A stretch of 64,000 bases of DNA from Gigaspora margarita (Eukaryota; Glomeromycota; Glomeromycetes; Diversisporales; Gigasporaceae): assembly GCA_009809945.1 (NCBI GenBank), contig WTPW01000633.1:14180-78179 (forward strand), written 5' to 3'. The position numbers and the translations under genes were made by a program. How positions within the stretch are numbered: the first letter of the stretch is position 1; each line of letters starts with the position of its first letter. Of this stretch, positions 47,025 through 58,854 are shown piece after piece. Below the pieces are notes generated by a model that ran no database searches, was not told the DNA's origin, and was given only the letters and a program-made list of their open reading frames with translations.

Positions 47025-47415
47025 TATTAATAGAATAACGAGCAAGTTTTGCAGAGAATTTTTACATTAATTCTTGACAAAAGCTACAATAATTTCGATA
47101 CTAACAACCTTAAAACATATTATCTGTCGGGTAAGTTTGTAACAGAATTTTTTATAAAATTCACAATAGAAATAATGTTACCTTTAATACAAACCAATTC
47201 ATCATACGTTATTACCGATATAAACCACAATGGCTTTTTCATGATAACATGCTGCAAGCCACTGACTGAGGTTTGTAATAAAATTTTTTATAGTACTCTA
47301 ATGAGTTTAACTCTACTAAGTTACTTTTATTTCAAGGCAAACTTTGAGCTCTTACATACTTTCTTTTACAGACTAAAAAAATGATTGTAAAGAATCTTTT
47401 CTTAAAACTCTTATG
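47025..47415. other. Spacer, no supported gene
   Basis: A 111-codon plus frame (47049-47384) exists, but composition and content give no sign of a protein family, and no upstream or downstream exon signals were found. Confidence 0.4.
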
Positions 47416-47417
47416 AA

Positions 47418-47565
47418 GCTTTCTATATTTAGAACTTTTAAGTATCTTTCTATACTTAAACCGATTCTATACTTAAAACTCTTAGTATCTTTCGATACTT
47501 AAAATTCTTAAAACTCTTGATTCTTAAAACTTTGAAGTATCTTTCTATACTTTTGATTTAATCTG
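47418..47565. repeat. Palindromic short tandem repeat CTTAAAACTCTTAAGTATC
   Basis: Words AAGTATCTTTCTATACTT and CTTAAAACTCTT alternate about four times; the first is a near-perfect inverted repeat. Confidence 0.65.
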
Positions 47566-47954
47566 ATCTATCACAAAAATTTCAATTAAAAAAAAAAAAA
47601 ACAAAGCAATTCAACACTGCCCGATTTCAGCCTTTGCTACGCCACTCGAATTTTGCTCATCACAACGGACTTTATGGCAAAGGATAGAACATAATATCAT
47701 GACATATGAAATATCATGTTCAGATGACATGTTTGTGTATGTTACACATGTGTTGGCTCGTACACGTATTGACTCATTTCGTGGAGAGCAAAGAATAAAT
47801 GATTTTTTTTTTTTTAAAAAAAAAAAAAAGCTTGATTTCACTGATGAAACCTCCGTGTGTCTTGACAAAAAAAATTCTTTACAATATTTTATTTTATATG
47901 CAGTTAGCTTGCTCATCCTATATTGATTACTTATGTAAATTTATGTTTTAATAG

Positions 47955-48295
47955 TTAATCCACATCATTATCATGGTAGCACGTGAATTTATATTCATTA
48001 CCCGTGCCAAGCTTCGACCAGTAAACTGCTGAGTCATTTACGGTCCAATTACATGGGCATACATTCCAACACGGTTCACAGAATCCATACCAATTCGGAC
48101 CACACCCATTCAACTCCGGTTCTTGACCCATGCTGCAAAGACCTGTGCCTATCTCAGACTTTCAATTATATTTTGTATCAGTCAAGTAAATCAAATAGAT
48201 TAAGACAGTAAAAAAATATAATTGAAGGCTGGTGACAAGTTTTCCCTTACCTGGCACACGTGATTGTACTGGTCCTGCGTGGCATCGCAGCTATC
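47955..48295 (-). pseudogene. Cysteine-rich protein, 3' two exons, 5' end cut off
   Basis: Exon 48295-48251 (DSCDATQDQYNHVCQ) and exon 48158-47955 join in frame across a 92-nt GT-AG intron and end at TAA 47955-47957. The 82 readable residues contain nine cysteines, including GCGPNWYGFCEPCWNVCPCN, plus many Trp and Tyr, which is typical of small disulfide-rich extracellular proteins. No stop or shift interrupts the readable part. The 5' part, where a signal peptide would lie, is replaced by the hairpin element starting about 48297, so this is a truncated gene, not an intact one. The family is not recognised. The plus-strand frame 47699-47926 and minus frame 47611-47916 downstream cross a T/A run and are not genes. 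Confidence 0.5.
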
Positions 48296-48296
48296 T

Positions 48297-48720
48297 TATT
48301 AAAATATGAGCTGCGCCAAATTTTTTCTAAAGTTTGAACGAAGATATCTCAACAGCCACCTAATTTGATGAAAATTTTTTTTATTTGAATTCTATGAATC
48401 CATAAAATTCAAATAAAAAAATTTCAACAAATTTGGTCAAGTGTTGTCGAGATATCTTCGTCAAAGTTTGAAAAAAAATCAAAACGCCTATTAAAATACA
48501 AGCTGCGCCAAATTTTTTTAAAGCTTTGAGCGAAGATATCTTGACAGTCACCTGATCAAATTCGATAAAAATTTTTTTATTTGAATTCTATAGATTCGTA
48601 GAATTCAAATAAAAAAATTTTCATCTAAATTGATCAGTAGCTGTTAAGATATCTTCACTCAAAATATAGAAAAAAATTTGGCGCAGCTTATATTTTAATA
48701 GGCGGTTTGATTTTTTTTTC
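48297..48720. mobile_element. Two adjacent hairpin elements, GAAGATATCT family
   Basis: They repeat the plan of 45528-45840: AGCTGCGCCAAATTTTTT, GAACGAAGATATCTCAACAG, an inner hairpin TTTATTTGAATTCTATGAAT with its complement, then GTTGTCGAGATATCTTCG. The outer ends CAAGCTGCGCC and GGCGCAGCTTATATTTTAAT are inverted. Confidence 0.7.
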
Positions 48721-48779
48721 AAGATGGTTTGCATTGGGAATTTTTGTAAATTCTATCACAAAAAATTTCAATAGCCCAT

Positions 48780-48905
48780 TGTAGTATATAGTTAGGGTTG
48801 TATTAGGACTATTGTGATTTCTAAGTCACTGTGAAAATTCTGCTGATCATTGTAAAAATTTAGTTACAAACCTTATTAATTCTGGTGATAACAGGATGTA
48901 GTTTA
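48780..48905. repeat. Isolated unit of the 23-24.6 kb satellite
   Basis: It has TAGTATATAGTTAGGGTTG, ATTAGGACTATTGTGATTTC and TTAGTTACAAACCTTATTAA in the same order as units at 22985-24645. Confidence 0.55.
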
Positions 48906-48909
48906 CGTA

Positions 48910-49625
48910 TTTATTAGAACGATCTGCAGCATGATGATGAAGAAAAGCAATGTGGCAGGAATTGGAATAATAAATATATTTAGAAATGATCATCAAATTC
49001 TTCGCTGTGATCTTTCAATTAATCAAGGCGGCAAAAAATCCGAACGTAAAATTGAAGAAATAGAAAAAAATAATAAAAGTGTACATTATCTATTTATGAA
49101 CTATAAATTTTTACACAAATAAAAAAAATTTGCGTGTCTTTAACTTATTTTTACTACTCTGTATTTAGCTATGCATTGCTCAGCTCAAGCAAGAGCAAGT
49201 GCATAGAGTATATTATAAAACGCAATCTATTTTGTGAAACAAAAAATCACCTTTTTAAGTAATCTTTTGCTTCAAACAGATTATAGGAACAAATAAACCG
49301 AAGCTCAAATACAAATTTGGCAAATTTATATTTCACAATTATAATCGTTCAGAATTCGGTGCTTTTGTACTCTTCTTGTATGATGATTTTTTTTCGCATT
49401 TGGTTTTTTTTCTTTTCATTTTTTTTATATTTATATCATATAAATGAATTTTTTTGAAAATACTTGACCTAAGGTCAACCTGTTTTTGACTTGTACTCTT
49501 TTAGGAATCAGATCATGCCAAATTAAGCTGAAAAGTTCCTTATGTTTTTTATATCTAAATCTATTTTTATCACCATTTCTTTTTCAAATTCGTAAACCAT
49601 TAGTGTAGAATACCAACCATCTTGC
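48910..49625. other. Spacer, no supported gene
   Basis: The 63-codon plus frame (48931-49122) is hydrophilic but has no recognised content. T-rich runs lie near 49385-49450. Confidence 0.4.
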
Positions 49626-49629
49626 AAAC

Positions 49630-49737
49630 TTACGTTCTATTTATACTTTTTTTGATGAGATTTCTTAGCACTTGTCGTAACAGGTCCTCATTGACTTGCT
49701 TTAAAAAGATCTTCAATTCCTGAACATGGGGCAATAT
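49630..49737 (-). pseudogene. Possible last exon, leucine-rich helix
   Basis: After a GTTTTAG acceptor the minus strand reads ILPHVQELKIFLKQVNEDLL and RQVLRNLIKKSINRT, then a stop at 49630-49632. Leu and Ile spacing suggests an amphipathic helix. No upstream exon was identified within reach, so it is either a displaced exon or chance. Confidence 0.3.
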
Positions 49738-49739
49738 CT

Positions 49740-50264
49740 AAAACTTTATTGACACAAATGTAGGTCTATTATTTGTCTTTATTCTAATGAACATAAAAAA
49801 AGACAAGGATTGTTAATATCGATAAGTATCTCAAATTATTTACTGTACTAACAAATGGCTTGTCTATGTTGCGATATTTAAGTTACACACTTTACCTACT
49901 TTATCTGTAACGATATTATTTATATTAACAGGTTGAGCATCACGCACTGTTTATTTGTTGAAATATAGATCAATCTTTTTTTTTTACACCTTACCAATAG
50001 CAATACTCTTATATATATCATATATGATTTCTATCTAAGATGATGAATAAAATTATTAGCATTTGTAACCAAATTTATTATCTGTCACCGAATGTCTAGT
50101 AAGATGGGTGGCACTTCGTGCCACCATCAAATTATGCACTAAGTTGTACCCAGATTTAATCTGAATGGTCCATAATAAAGAATAGGATTGAACCACACCA
50201 TTTTTAATCTTAAAAGTAATTTATACTATAATAAAGCTAATATTAATATTATTTATTAATAAAG
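49740..50264. other. Spacer, no feature seen
   Basis: AT-rich, with GTGGCACTTCGTGCCACC near 50108, a small hairpin. No gene. Confidence 0.5.
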
Positions 50265-50268
50265 CTAA

Positions 50269-51323
50269 CAGTCATAGGACATGCCCCCTTGAAATAAGTT
50301 TAAAATAAGTTTATAATAAAAATTATAAAAAAACATATGAATTTACTATAAACTTTGAGTTGAAGATCCTTCTCGGCTTAACTAATTAACTTAAAATTAA
50401 ATTTTGCGGGTATATATAACAAGAAAAGAAGAAAATTTGAGCTTAAAAACCGCATTAAAATTTTGCCAATTTTGCACTTTTTCAAAATGTAACTCTGTCA
50501 AAAACAAATATTTACAAATTTTAAATCAGTAGTTATGTGTAAAATTATGCTCTGAACAACTTTACTTAGGCGACGGAAGTAGGTTATCTTGTAAGAAAAA
50601 TGGGTTATCTATGTACTAAAGTTAAAATTTATCGTATTTCATGATCTAACTTTTTTTCCTTATTAGGTAACCTACCTACTTTGGGCTCTTAAGCAAACTT
50701 GTTCAGCATGTAATTTTACACTACAATTGAGGTTGAAACGTGCTTTTTCAGACCTTTTACTAAGTGAAAAATGGGTTTAAAGTTAAAAAAATTTTTTTTT
50801 TTAAAAAAAAAAATTTTAAAAAAATTTTTCCTAACTTTAAACCTGTTTTTCACTTAGTAAAAGGTCCGAAAAAGTGCATTTCAACCTCAATTGTAGTGTA
50901 AAATTACATGCTGAACAACTTTGCTTAAGAGCCCAAAGTAGGTAGGTTACCTAATAAGGAAAAAAAGTTAGATCATGAAATATGATAAATTTTTAGTACA
51001 TAGATAACCTATTTTTCTTACAAGATAACCTACTTCTGTCACCTAAGTAAAGTTGTTCAGAGCATAATTTTACACATAACTGCTAATTTAAAATTTGTAA
51101 ATATTTGTTTTTTGACAGAGTTACATTTTGAAAAAGTACAAAATTGGCAAAATTTTAATGAGCTCAAAATTTTTTCTTTTCTTGTTCTATATACCCGCAA
51201 AATTTAATTTTAAGTTATTTAGTTAAGCCAAGAAGGATCTTTAGCTCAAAGTTTATAGTAAATTCATATTTTTTTTATAATTTTTATTATAAACTTATTT
51301 CAAGGAGACATGTCCTATGACTG
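50269..51323. mobile_element. Giant foldback element (copy 1)
   Basis: The left end CAGTCATAGGACATG pairs with CATGTCCTATGACTG at the right end, and the arms continue to pair along their length, meeting at an A/T run near 50796. Both flanks read CTAA (50265-50268 and 51324-51327), suggesting a 4-base target duplication. The arms share long words with 54362-55710 (for example GCTCTGAACAACTTTACTTA and AGAAAAATGGGTTATCTAT). No coding is present. Confidence 0.85.
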
Positions 51324-51329
51324 CTAAAA

Positions 51330-52515
51330 ATAGTTTTTTATGTCAACTAATTAGGGTTCAGGTACGAGGGTATAGGCATGCCCTTTAGAGCATGCCACAG
51401 AGCTGATGGCATGTGGTGCATAACCTGCATGCTTATTGGCTTGAAACTACAATGCTATAATTTTGGCTATATGATGTTAAATGAACAATCTTAAAATTTG
51501 CTACTCTAAATCACCCAATACTGTAACAATCTGACACCAATAAAATATATTTTATTTTATACATACATTTGCAGTCTACAGAATTGAATGTTTAAGAGTC
51601 AATGGCTAAAGCTAACTTATCATCTTTTCAAATCATAAGAGGTATAGCATCTATTATTGATAGAATCTTCTTTAATCTTTAAAGGATTATTTTAACTAAT
51701 TATATTATTTCTTTAAATAATAATATAATTTTACAGGAGTAGTGAAGATAAAAAATATATCAACTTTAAAAAAAGTTTCATTTTAAACTTTTGAAGTCAA
51801 GAATTAAAACTTAAATTAAATGTTAAAGAATATATATTTATAATTTAAAGAAAAATTATATATATATTTTTAATTTAATTGTATAAAATTAAATGAATCA
51901 ACTCATTTGATTTATATATAACAAGAACATGTCCTGTGACTGATATAGTTATCAACAAATAAAGTGATATTTTATACTAGTGTTTCAAGCTAATTAATTT
52001 TTATAGCTAGGCTAAGCTATTAAATTTTTAATAGCTTAGCAGCTTTGCTAATAGTATAGTGCTGATCCAAAAATATGAGTCTGTAGTATGTTAAAAATTT
52101 TCTATATATTTAACATTAAAAGTTGGATCTACAACCAAAAATTATACTAAAAAGTTAATTGAAAACATTATTAATTGAGGTTAAATGATACATAGATATT
52201 TACTAAGAACTGGTTTCAACTAGTTACTAGAAATATCCCAATTTGTGATTTGAATAATCTTGTAAACAGGTAATAATCCAGAGTCTAAATTTTATGCCAG
52301 ATTCAATCTTTAGTTGAAATATATATTTAACTTTATATAGTTTACCTATTTTTTTTAATTATTATTATAGTAAATATATAAAGGTTTTTAAAATAGTCAC
52401 TCTTTTATAATCACCTAAATGTTATTTTCCAAACTGCTAATTATATCAAGCCTGACATAATGGTATATAATTTTTGAAATCTAACAAATCTTTAAAATAA
52501 AAATATTTATACTTA
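51330..52515. other. AT-rich spacer with one stray foldback terminus
   Basis: CATGTCCTGTGACTG near 51928 repeats the right terminus of the foldback family without a partner. A small GC-rich patch lies at 51360-51430. No gene is seen. Confidence 0.5.
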
Positions 52516-52542
52516 TAATTTTTTAAATTTTTAATCTTTTTT

Positions 52543-53054
52543 TTTTTTATATTTTACAACCACGACTATGTCTCAGATTCTTTTTTATTAATTTAATGAA
52601 GTATGTTACAAACATACATATATATGTATAGTAATCACTAAATGTATTAATGAATGAAAGACTTAGACTACTTTATCTGTAGCCTAAAGTTGGCTATTGT
52701 AGGATTAATGTCCTAATAGTCTTTTTTCCAAGTTTTATTTTCAGACTTCCATTCCATCTAACCATCTTTGGCCATGGTGCCAGGAAAACGCTACCAGGAG
52801 TTTGTGACTTGATCTTTACTACATCTCGTGACTTTAGTTATACAAACTATAGATTCAGACTAACAAGTTTAGCTCACCAGGTTTGTTACACCAATTACTA
52901 TATTAAGTCCATTGATTGATGTCCTGGGTCCCTGTCTTCTTATAGTGTTTTAGTTCTCTAATAAGAATTGACATTTGCTGCCAACAAGACTTGAACTAGC
53001 GATCTTCAATTTGTGACCTTGGAGCATAACTGCTATGCTATCAGACCAGAGGTC
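52543..53054 (-). mobile_element. tRNA-derived SINE (family 1), second copy
   Basis: Reading the minus strand from 53054: box A-like TAGCATAGCAG and box B-like AGTTCAAGTCT, then CAGGGACCCAGGACATCAAT, as in the SINE at 11914. It ends with an A-rich tail (a T run at 52543-52548 on the plus strand). TTTTAAATTTTTAATCTTTT flanks both sides (52521 and 53055), although the same words recur once more at about 53118 in the host. Confidence 0.75.
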
Positions 53055-53079
53055 TTTTAAATTTTTAATCTTTTTTATA

Positions 53080-53740
53080 AACTGTACTAAAATAAATATT
53101 TATTCTTATAATTTTTTTAATTTTTAATCTTTTTTATCAACTGTACTAAAACTAGTACAAAAAGTCTAAATTCAATATAAATAAATATTTCTTCATTTTT
53201 TAATTTGTAAATTTTATACTGATTGAACATATGCTATTTTTTAATTAAAAAAATACCATGTATCAATTAATAAATGACAAAAAAATAAAAATAATGCATA
53301 ATATCATCACTTTATTCATATTTTTATAAACAAATTTAACATTCTTCTTTATTCATTCAAATACAAATTTATTCACTATTACAATAACCAATATTTTTGT
53401 AAATGCTTCACAATCATTTTTTCTTATACCTAGTCCATATCAAGAGCAATGACCAAGAAAAAACATTGCTTTTGCATATTCTATAATGGCATAAGATCCT
53501 AGTGGTTTGTGTATTTGTTTATTTTTATAGAAAGGAAATAATAGCTGAACAAGATAAAAAAATAAACTATTAGAATTATCTAAAGAAAATTCAGTGTGTT
53601 AAATTTAGTTTAATTAATTATTTATTTATTTAAACTTAATAAAATATGTTTATATAAAATTATAAATAAAAATCTTTATAAAGGAAAAATCTTAAATATC
53701 TATAAAACATACTAATGAAAAAATTAATAAAAAAGATTTT
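53080..53740. other. AT-rich spacer, no feature seen
   Basis: It contains a partial tandem duplication of ATTTTTAATCTTTTTTAT and AACTGTACTAAAA words (53060-53160). No gene. Confidence 0.5.
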
Positions 53741-53895
53741 AAAATATCATTCCTTTGTCTTTATCATTATCATTACTTGGTTGGAAAAATCTGTGATTTT
53801 GAATTGATTTTTATTTACATGTTCTGCTAAATTATTTCTATATTTTCTCTTTTTTCAAATAGCTTTCTACTTTTAGTTTTTTTATAATTAGAAAT

Positions 53896-54261
53896 TCACC
53901 AACAGCCTAATTTCCTTTTTAATAATAGAATTCTAATATTGTTATAAAGTGTATCGTAGCTATGAGAAAGTTTTATAGTAAAGAAAGAATTTAAAACACA
54001 TTTAATTCTATTATTGGTGTCTTTAAAATTAAGAAATTAGAATTTCATATTCTATAATGTATTTTAAAAAATTATTTTACCAGTAATATCAATTAGTTCT
54101 ATTTTGTTTGGAATTTTATAGTCTTCAAGGAATCTATTTATAAAAGAAACTGTAGTTTTGAAATTTGATAGATTTTTAGTTGGATCTTTTATTTCAATAT
54201 CAGGATCAATTTCATTTGGAGTTATAATTATACTAAAGTCGAGATCTTGAAAATCATAATT
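53896..54261 (-). pseudogene. Two-exon coding relic, unknown protein
   Basis: Exon 54261-54081 and exon 54020-53896 join in frame over a 60-nt GT-AG intron. The text reads DFQDLDFSIIITPNEIDPDI, then FKTTVSFINRFLEDYKIPNK, and across the junction DTNNRIKCVLNSFF and NIRILLLKRKLGCW before TGA at 53896. Downstream, broken text (RKLFEKREN, then in another phase LAEHVNKNQFKITDFSNQ) runs to about 53765, so the gene has a stop and at least one shift. The open part starts after a TGA with no ATG. The family is not recognised. It lies just outside the left end of the second foldback. Confidence 0.4.
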
Positions 54262-54935
54262 TCAACATCATAAAGGATAATTAAAACTGACCTATTGTTA
54301 TACTGAAATTAACTTCTATTTGTAATTCAGAGGACAATTACATTTATACTCAATAAACTATCAGTCATCCGATTTGTCACACTATTGTCACATGTAAATT
54401 TTTTATATATAAAATTATAAAAAAAAACATTTAAAATTACTATAAACTTTGAAGAAATGATGTTCCAAAGTCTACATATCAACTTAAAATTAAATTCTTC
54501 GGGAGTATAGAACAAGGGGAGGAGAAAAAGGTAGTACAAAAATCGGATCAAAATTTCACCGATTTTGCACAAAACGAAAATGTAACTTGATCAAAAACAA
54601 ATATTTCCGATTTTAAGATGAGAATCTTATGTAAAATCATGCTCTGAACAACTTTACTTAATCGGCGGAAGTGGGTTACCTTGTAAGAAAAATGGGTTAT
54701 CTATATGCTAAAGTCAAAANTTTTAACTTTACAAGATAAAACTTTTTTTCATTAGGCAACCTACTTTGGGCCCTTAAGCAAAGTTGTTCAGCATGTAATT
54801 TTACCACACATTTGAGATTGAAACAGCTTTTTTAGACCTTTTACTAAGTGAAAAATGGGTTTAAAGTTAGAAAAAATTTTTTTTTAAAAAAATTTTTTTT
54901 TAAAAAAAATTTTTTCTAGAAATAATATAATGTTT

Positions 54936-55262
54936 ACCACAGGTGATTATCACCTGTGATCTACAATGCATAAATAAAAATAATTATTTTTATTAAAACA
55001 AAAAGCAAACCTTCTTAATGTTAGGGTTAGGGTAAGGGTTAGGAATTAGAAAGGTGCTTTATATATAGTAAAATTTTGCAAGGAATTTTTTTTTTTTGCA
55101 TAAAAAAAAGTAGTTTCATAGACAAATTTTTTAGTTAGAAGCAGTTTTTTAAAAATTTTTTGTTTTTGTTTGTTTTTGTTACACAAAATTTGATTTACAT
55201 GTTACACCTGATCCTAAATTTTGATTGGCTATTGTACTACAGGTGATAATCACCTGTGGTAT
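54936..55262 (+). mobile_element. Hairpin-ended MITE, core family (copy 4)
   Basis: It sits at the centre of the foldback. ACCACAGGTGATTATCACCT on the left and AGGTGATAATCACCTGTGGT on the right are inverted, and each is itself a palindrome. The core TTTTGCAAGGAATTTTTTTT, AGTAGTTTCATAGACAAATT and TGTTACACCTGATCCTAAAT is that of copies 1-3. TTAGGGTTAGGGTAAGGG lies at about 55021. Confidence 0.75.
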
Positions 55263-56480
55263 ATATTAGAATTCTTTTTTTTTCTAACTTTAAACCCATT
55301 TTTCACTTAGTAAAAGGTCCGAAAAAGCTGTTTCAATGTCAAATATGTGGTAAAATTACATGCCGAACAACTTTGCTTAAGGGCCCAAAGTAGGTTGCCT
55401 AATGAAAAAAAGGTTTATCTTGTAAAGTTAAAAATTTTGACTTTAGTATATAGATAACCCATTTTTCTTACAAGGTAACCCACTTCCGCCGATTAAGTAA
55501 AGTTGTTCAGAGCATGATTTTACATAAGATTCTTATCTTAAAATCGGAAAATATTTGTTTTTGATCAAGTTACATTTTCGTTTTGTGCAAAATCAGTAAA
55601 ATTTTGATCCGATTTTTTACTACCTTTTTCTCCTCCCCTTGTTCTATACTCCTGAAGAATTTAATTTTAAGTTGATATGTAGACTTTGGAACATCATTTC
55701 TTCAAAGTTTATTCCTTAATCTGTAAATTATTTCCAGGCAAATTTGCCTGGAAAATTTATAATAAATAAATATATTTTAAAACTAATATTTATTATTATG
55801 ATTTTTTTTAATCACATTCACAATATTTAAAAATTGTTTTGAACCATATTCCAGGCAAATTTGCCTGAAAAAGTCAATGTTACATGGCAGTAAACATTCA
55901 GAGGTTTTATTTATGCGGGTACTACCATAACGGTAATATTGTTACCATTACATTAACGATTATGTAAAACAATCCGATTGGAAACCCCAAAAAAAGCATA
56001 TTCCGGTTTGAGTAAACGCTAAGGTCACAAATAATTCAAACCTGAATGAAAGGTCATAATAATTTAGCACCAAATTGTATCAATAAAATTATCTGAATTG
56101 AACGTTGCGTGCCTATTTGAATCGATTGACCAGGATATTGATTTCCGGTTACCTGGACATATTAATACTATCTAACCGGGAGTTTTACAATGAAAACAAT
56201 TTACCAATACAACAGATATTCATCCTCTTTTGCCATGTCAATCTTGAAAATTTTTTTTACAACCCTCTTTAGAGGGACGCCGTATGCCGTTAATTACTTG
56301 AACGAACATAAAAAAAAAAAAATATTTTTTTTACACTTGATTTTATTAAACTTACATATTATTGAATGGATCCGAATGATCCTTTTCTTATTACAGGTAT
56401 CAAGTTGAGATAATTATGAAAATTATCCCTAACGCTTAGTATTTTAAAAGTATGTGTTTGTGATCTAAAAATTTCATAAA

Positions 56481-58400
56481 CTAATCCTTATTATTTCTTG
56501 AATGAAACTCCTTAAAACAAGTTAGCCTTGCTTTTGAGCAGCATAGTGGTACATTACACTTCATGCACCAGAGCTGGCTTTGTGGTGGATTTTCATAATC
56601 AACAGCCCTTTCGCCACGCTATGACATATAATGACAATAGACGCAAGCTTCTCTTTCCATTCTCCATTCAACCAAATGGTCTCCTTCCAATAAGCGGGTT
56701 AAGGGCAGTTCAAAATTTTTATTAACAACAATGCGTTTTCCTTTTGTTGGAGCTTGAAGGTCCTGAGGTTCTTTTTTTTTCCATTATCTAAAGTTTCTTT
56801 TATCAAATCTCATGCTAAATTAATTTGAAAATCCTTACTCAAAATGTTCGAATTATCTACCTTATGATAAAGAATTATACAATTTACGAGGATGGTGTCC
56901 AAAATCCAGAAAAATAAAGGGAGCCAAGTGCATCTTACTATCAACTGACAATTATAATATCCACGGAGTTGGTTGGCTATATCGACCCCTCCCATGTAAT
57001 GATTGTAGTCGTCTATTACCCGTGGGATCTCTAATTCTTTCTGATGTGCATCTCCAAAGACTTGACGTACCGAATTTGCATTGGAACTTGTTTCGTGAGG
57101 GCATCGCCTGTTACAAATAACTTTCCAGTTTTCACTAGAAATTTCATGAATTGTGGTTAGCAAAGTCACAGGACCATTATCCATCCAGAAAATGGTTAAA
57201 ACGTCATTAACAACCTTTCCCAAGAGCGTGTTCCAATCTAATGACTTATCTTTACCAAATTTTAACTCATTGGGGAATCTGGCTGAATTTGTACAAATGG
57301 TGCCACAAGCACCAATACCCTTTCCACGTAAATGTTTAAAAAGCAGGATACTGGAGAAATAGTTATCCATATAAATATGATACATCTTATTGTTAGGAAG
57401 CATATGAGCTAAATGCGCGACCAAGTATCCAACATTACTAAGACCGGGAACAGATTCTATTGAGATATTTTTTTCAACCTGAGAGTAAACACAAATCCCT
57501 ATGTGTAACCATAATCGCATAGAGAGATAATCTTATATCCTTCAGGGGTCAGTTTTTTTTTATTCTTACAGTATGAACGCTTCGACCAGAAAAGCGTACG
57601 ATCATTTCATCGATAGATACTTGAGAACTTAGAACATAAAATTTTTTAACTGTACTCTGTATATGCGATGCGAGTGGTTCGACTTTTGAGTACCAATATG
57701 GTTGAAGTTGTCCTGGTGCTGAGATATGAAAAAAATGTTTAATTTGTTCGAACCTAAATAGAGACATGAACCTTTTAATTTCATGGTTTGCTCTTTTATC
57801 GTCTCGATTCCACAAATCCTCCATAGCATTAATATGATGAACTCCCATGTATATAACTAGTCCAAGCCAAACCTTCAATTCATTTAAAGTTAATGGACTC
57901 CAAGCCCGCCCACCTTCTCTACCCTTTACTTGCTCGTACGTATTCGTATTCTCAACCATTAAACACAACTGTTCATCGGTAAAAAATAATTTAAAAAGCG
58001 AAAGTAGGAATATGATGCCTATTTGAATTTTGTGGGGAAGTGTCGCATATCCTCTATGAAGTTGATGGTGGCTTTGAATAGGATTAAAAGTGGGTGATTC
58101 TAATTGTAGTAATTCTGAACTTAAATAACTATTTTGTTCTTCATTTATCCCACTTCCTCTACCCCTCCCCCTTCCCCTTCTCCTTCCTCTTCCCTTCCCC
58201 TATTCCTTCTTCCAATGCTTACTCCTCTATTTGAACTTTCACCCAATTCTTCCATGGACTCTTGTTCTTCATTTGCTGTATTACCGGTAGCTTTTACTAG
58301 CTCTTGATCAATTATTAATTCGCCATAATAGTCATGTTCAAAGGTAATTAGATATTGCAAATCAGAATCTTCTTCAAGGACTGTATCGTCAAGAGATATG
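56481..58400 (-). pseudogene. piggyBac transposase, broken
   Basis: DDE transposase of the piggyBac type, which cuts and pastes at TTAA. In order: acidic N-terminus (58400-58145), DDE core in two open parts (57968-57549 and 57520-56810), C-terminal Cys-rich zinc-binding tail (CVYC at about 56635, WCMKCNVPLCC at about 56555-56520) to a stop at 56481. The three expected aspartates are visible: VSIDEMIVRFSGRS, YMDNYFSS and YMGGVDIANQ. Breaks: shifts near 58148, 57553 (an A run) and 57506, and in-frame stops at 56810 and 56619. No in-frame ATG was found before 58360, so the first exon or start is lost. About 600 residues would be normal for the family and fit the span. The plus-strand frames at 56528 and 57153 are shadows. 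Confidence 0.85.
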
Positions 58401-58554
58401 AATAATGATTTTATTTTAAGTATTTTTATTATTTGTTATTTATTTATTTTATGTATTTTTGCTTATTTTATTATGTTTACTTTTTTAATGACAAACAAAT
58501 AGTGCCAGAGTGAATTCAACGAAAATATTTTTTTTAATAAAAAGGAAAAAATAG

Positions 58555-58680
58555 TACCACAATGAACCTTTTTTTATTTTTTTTTTTTTTTTTTATTTTT
58601 TTTATTTTTTAATTTTTTTTATTTTTTAATTTTTTTTTATTTTTAATTTTTTTTTTATTTTTTAATTTTTTTTTTAGCAA
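58555..58680. repeat. T-rich low-complexity tract
   Basis: Alternating runs of T and single A (TTTTATTTTTTAATTTTTTT) inside the piggyBac element. Confidence 0.9.
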
Positions 58681-58854
58681 AAAAGAATGCGGTAGTGAAT
58701 TTTTAAAGAATGTAAAGCAAAACAAATTGCGACGTGGTCAAGTTGGTGAGTTTGTGCAATGGAATATTAAGCAATAAATATGACTCGTCTACTACAACTT
58801 GTCCCAACCGGAGATTTATCATGCATAAAAGGAAAGCGAAAAAAGTAATAGCAT

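Noticed and set aside
47049..47384. 111-codon frame as a gene
   Set aside because: There is no recognisable content, no splice context and no coding-like neighbours.
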